Part shown: positions 63,145 through 64,000 of the stretch, piece after piece
How the letters are laid out: each line of letters begins with the position of its first letter
Numbering within the stretch: position 1 is the first letter of the stretch
NCBI RefSeq assembly: GCF_025399895.1
Contig: NZ_JAODUA010000006.1
Span: 1 to 64,000, forward strand
Source of the DNA: Streptomyces sp. ASQP_92
Lineage (GTDB): Bacteria > Actinomycetota > Actinomycetes > Streptomycetales > Streptomycetaceae
DNA length: 64,000 nt
Direction: 5' to 3'
The notes under the pieces: model-generated
Database searches by the model: none
What the model was told of the DNA's origin: nothing
The model's input: only the letters and a program-made list of their open reading frames with translations
Position numbers and translations under genes: made by a program

Positions 63145-64000
63145 TCACGAGGCCGCACCCGCCTCGTCCAGGGCGCGTTCCACGTCCGCGATCAGATCGG
63201 GGGCGTCCTCGGCGCCGACCGAGAAGCGGATGAAGCCCTCGGCCACCGCGTCGCCTCCCCAGCGGCCCCGCCGTTCGGCGGTGGAGCGGACGCCGCCGAA
63301 ACTCGTGGCGTCGTCCACCAGACGCAGCGCTTCCAGGAACCGTTCGGCGAAGGCGCGGTCGGGAAGGTCGAAGGAGATCACGCAGCCGAAGCGGCGCATC
63401 TGCGCCGAGGCCAGCCGGTGCGAGGGATCCGAGGGCAGGCCCGGGTAGCGCAGTCCCGTCACCTCGTCGCGCTCGGCCAGCGCTTCGGCGAGGGCGAGGG
63501 CGTTGGCGGCCTGCCGGTCCGTGCGCAGGTGCAGGGTCGCGAGGGAGCGGTGCGCGAGCCAGGCCTCCATCGGCCCCGGGATCGCCCCCACGACCTTGCG
63601 CCACGTGCGTACCCGCGCGGCGAGCCGGGGGTCGCGGCACACCACATAGCCGAGCAGCAGATCGCCGTGGCCGGTCAGGCCCTTGGTGCCGCTGGCGACC
63701 GCGAAGTCCGCGCCGAGTTCGAGGGGGCGCTGCCCGAGCGGGGTGGCCAGAGTGTTGTCGACGGCCACGAGCGCGCCCGCTTCGTGTGCGGCCCGCGCCA
63801 ACCGGCGTACGTCGCACACATCGAGACCGGGATTGGACGGTGTCTCGATCCACAGCAGCCGCGCGCCGTCGAGGTGCGCCAGTTGGGCATCCCCCGCGGT
63901 CGGCGCGGTGCGCACCTCGATGCCGTACGCCTCCAACTGCTCACGGACCAGCGGCAGGGCCTGGTAACCGTCGTCCGGCAGGACCACGGTGTCCCCGGAG
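63145..64000 (-). CDS. Cys/Met metabolism PLP-dependent enzyme (partial)
   Basis: C-terminal ~285 residues; the 5' end lies beyond the right edge (sequence is coding to base 64000, reading SGDTVVLPDDGYQ). Cystathionine gamma-synthase/lyase family: WIETPSNPGLDVCDV, VAVDNTLATP and the PLP lysine in VASGTKGLTGHGDLLLG; the family would have SxTKxxxGH here. C-terminal FIRFSVGAEDAPDLIADVERAL is typical. Probably cystathionine gamma-lyase or synthase; the split cannot be made from this part. Confidence 0.92.
   Translation of the reverse strand, partial: SGDTVVLPDDGYQALPLVREQLEAYGIEVRTAPTAGDAQLAHLDGARLLWIETPSNPGLDVCDVRRLARAAHEAGALVAVDNTLATPLGQRPLELGADFAVASGTKGLTGHGDLLLGYVVCRDPRLAARVRTWRKVVGAIPGPMEAWLAHRSLATLHLRTDRQAANALALAEALAERDEVTGLRYPGLPSDPSHRLASAQMRRFGCVISFDLPDRAFAERFLEALRLVDDATSFGGVRSTAERRGRWGGDAVAEGFIRFSVGAEDAPDLIADVERALDEAGAAS

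Overview
The window is a high-GC actinobacterial chromosome segment centred on the replication origin, almost certainly from a Streptomyces. Evidence for this: the gene order DUF3566-gyrA-gyrB-dciA-recF-gnd-dnaN-oriC-dnaA-rpmH-rnpA-yidD-yidC-jag-rsmG-parA-parB-trxA/trxB-sigM-murJ-cca-ino1-femX-rpsF-ssb-rpsR-rplI-dnaB is the one known from Streptomyces; DnaA has the very long domain II typical of the genus; and 16 perfect Streptomyces-type parS sites (GTTTCACGTGAAAC) are scattered to the right of the origin. The species cannot be fixed from sequence reading alone.

Layout. 1-5020: an accessory-looking gene for a 1338-residue nSTAND ATPase with 14 WD40 repeats, facing a lone tRNA-Ile. 5118-14718: leftward replication block (DUF3566 protein, gyrA, gyrB, dciA-like, recF, gnd, dnaN). 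14719-15656: oriC with two groups of DnaA boxes and a candidate DnaA-trio. 15657-17474: dnaA. 17856-23839: rightward block rpmH-rnpA-yidD-yidC-jag-rsmG-parAB. 24800-34401: leftward genes trxB-trxA (with a sigma-R promoter), sigM and its anti-sigma factor, a pseudokinase, murJ and a DUF6049 protein. 34555-46851: cca, ino1 with a PadR regulator, MFS transporters, a class A penicillin-binding protein, a GT87 glycosyltransferase, an alanine-racemase-fold protein and femX. 47581-49282: rpsF-ssb-rpsR-rplI. 51220-52713: dnaB, preceded by a compact cluster of DnaA boxes. 52757-64000: more variable genes, including an ECF sigma factor with a CU044_5270-type partner, a serine beta-lactamase-fold protein, a MarR/MFS pair, acetyltransferases, HAD and Nudix hydrolases, a LysR regulator and a partial PLP enzyme cut by the right edge.

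How it works together. DnaA (autoregulated through a perfect DnaA box in its own leader) opens oriC; the DciA-like protein and DnaB supply helicase loading and unwinding, DnaN the clamp, SSB the strand cover, and gyrase the supercoiling. ParB binds the parS array and, with ParA, organises origins for segregation at sporulation. A second theme is envelope assembly: YidC, MurJ, the pseudokinase, the PBP, FemX and GT87.

Most striking: in four gene-end intergenic regions parS is embedded in long palindromes (24 to 46 bp perfect, one of 44 bp with a single mismatch) that look like transcription terminators, so one DNA element may serve both ParB loading and termination. parS is also encoded in frame as the peptide VSRET inside ParA and the sigma-M anti-sigma factor. 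The four-box DnaA cluster upstream of dnaB and the DnaA-trio candidate at the dnaN side of oriC also deserve testing.
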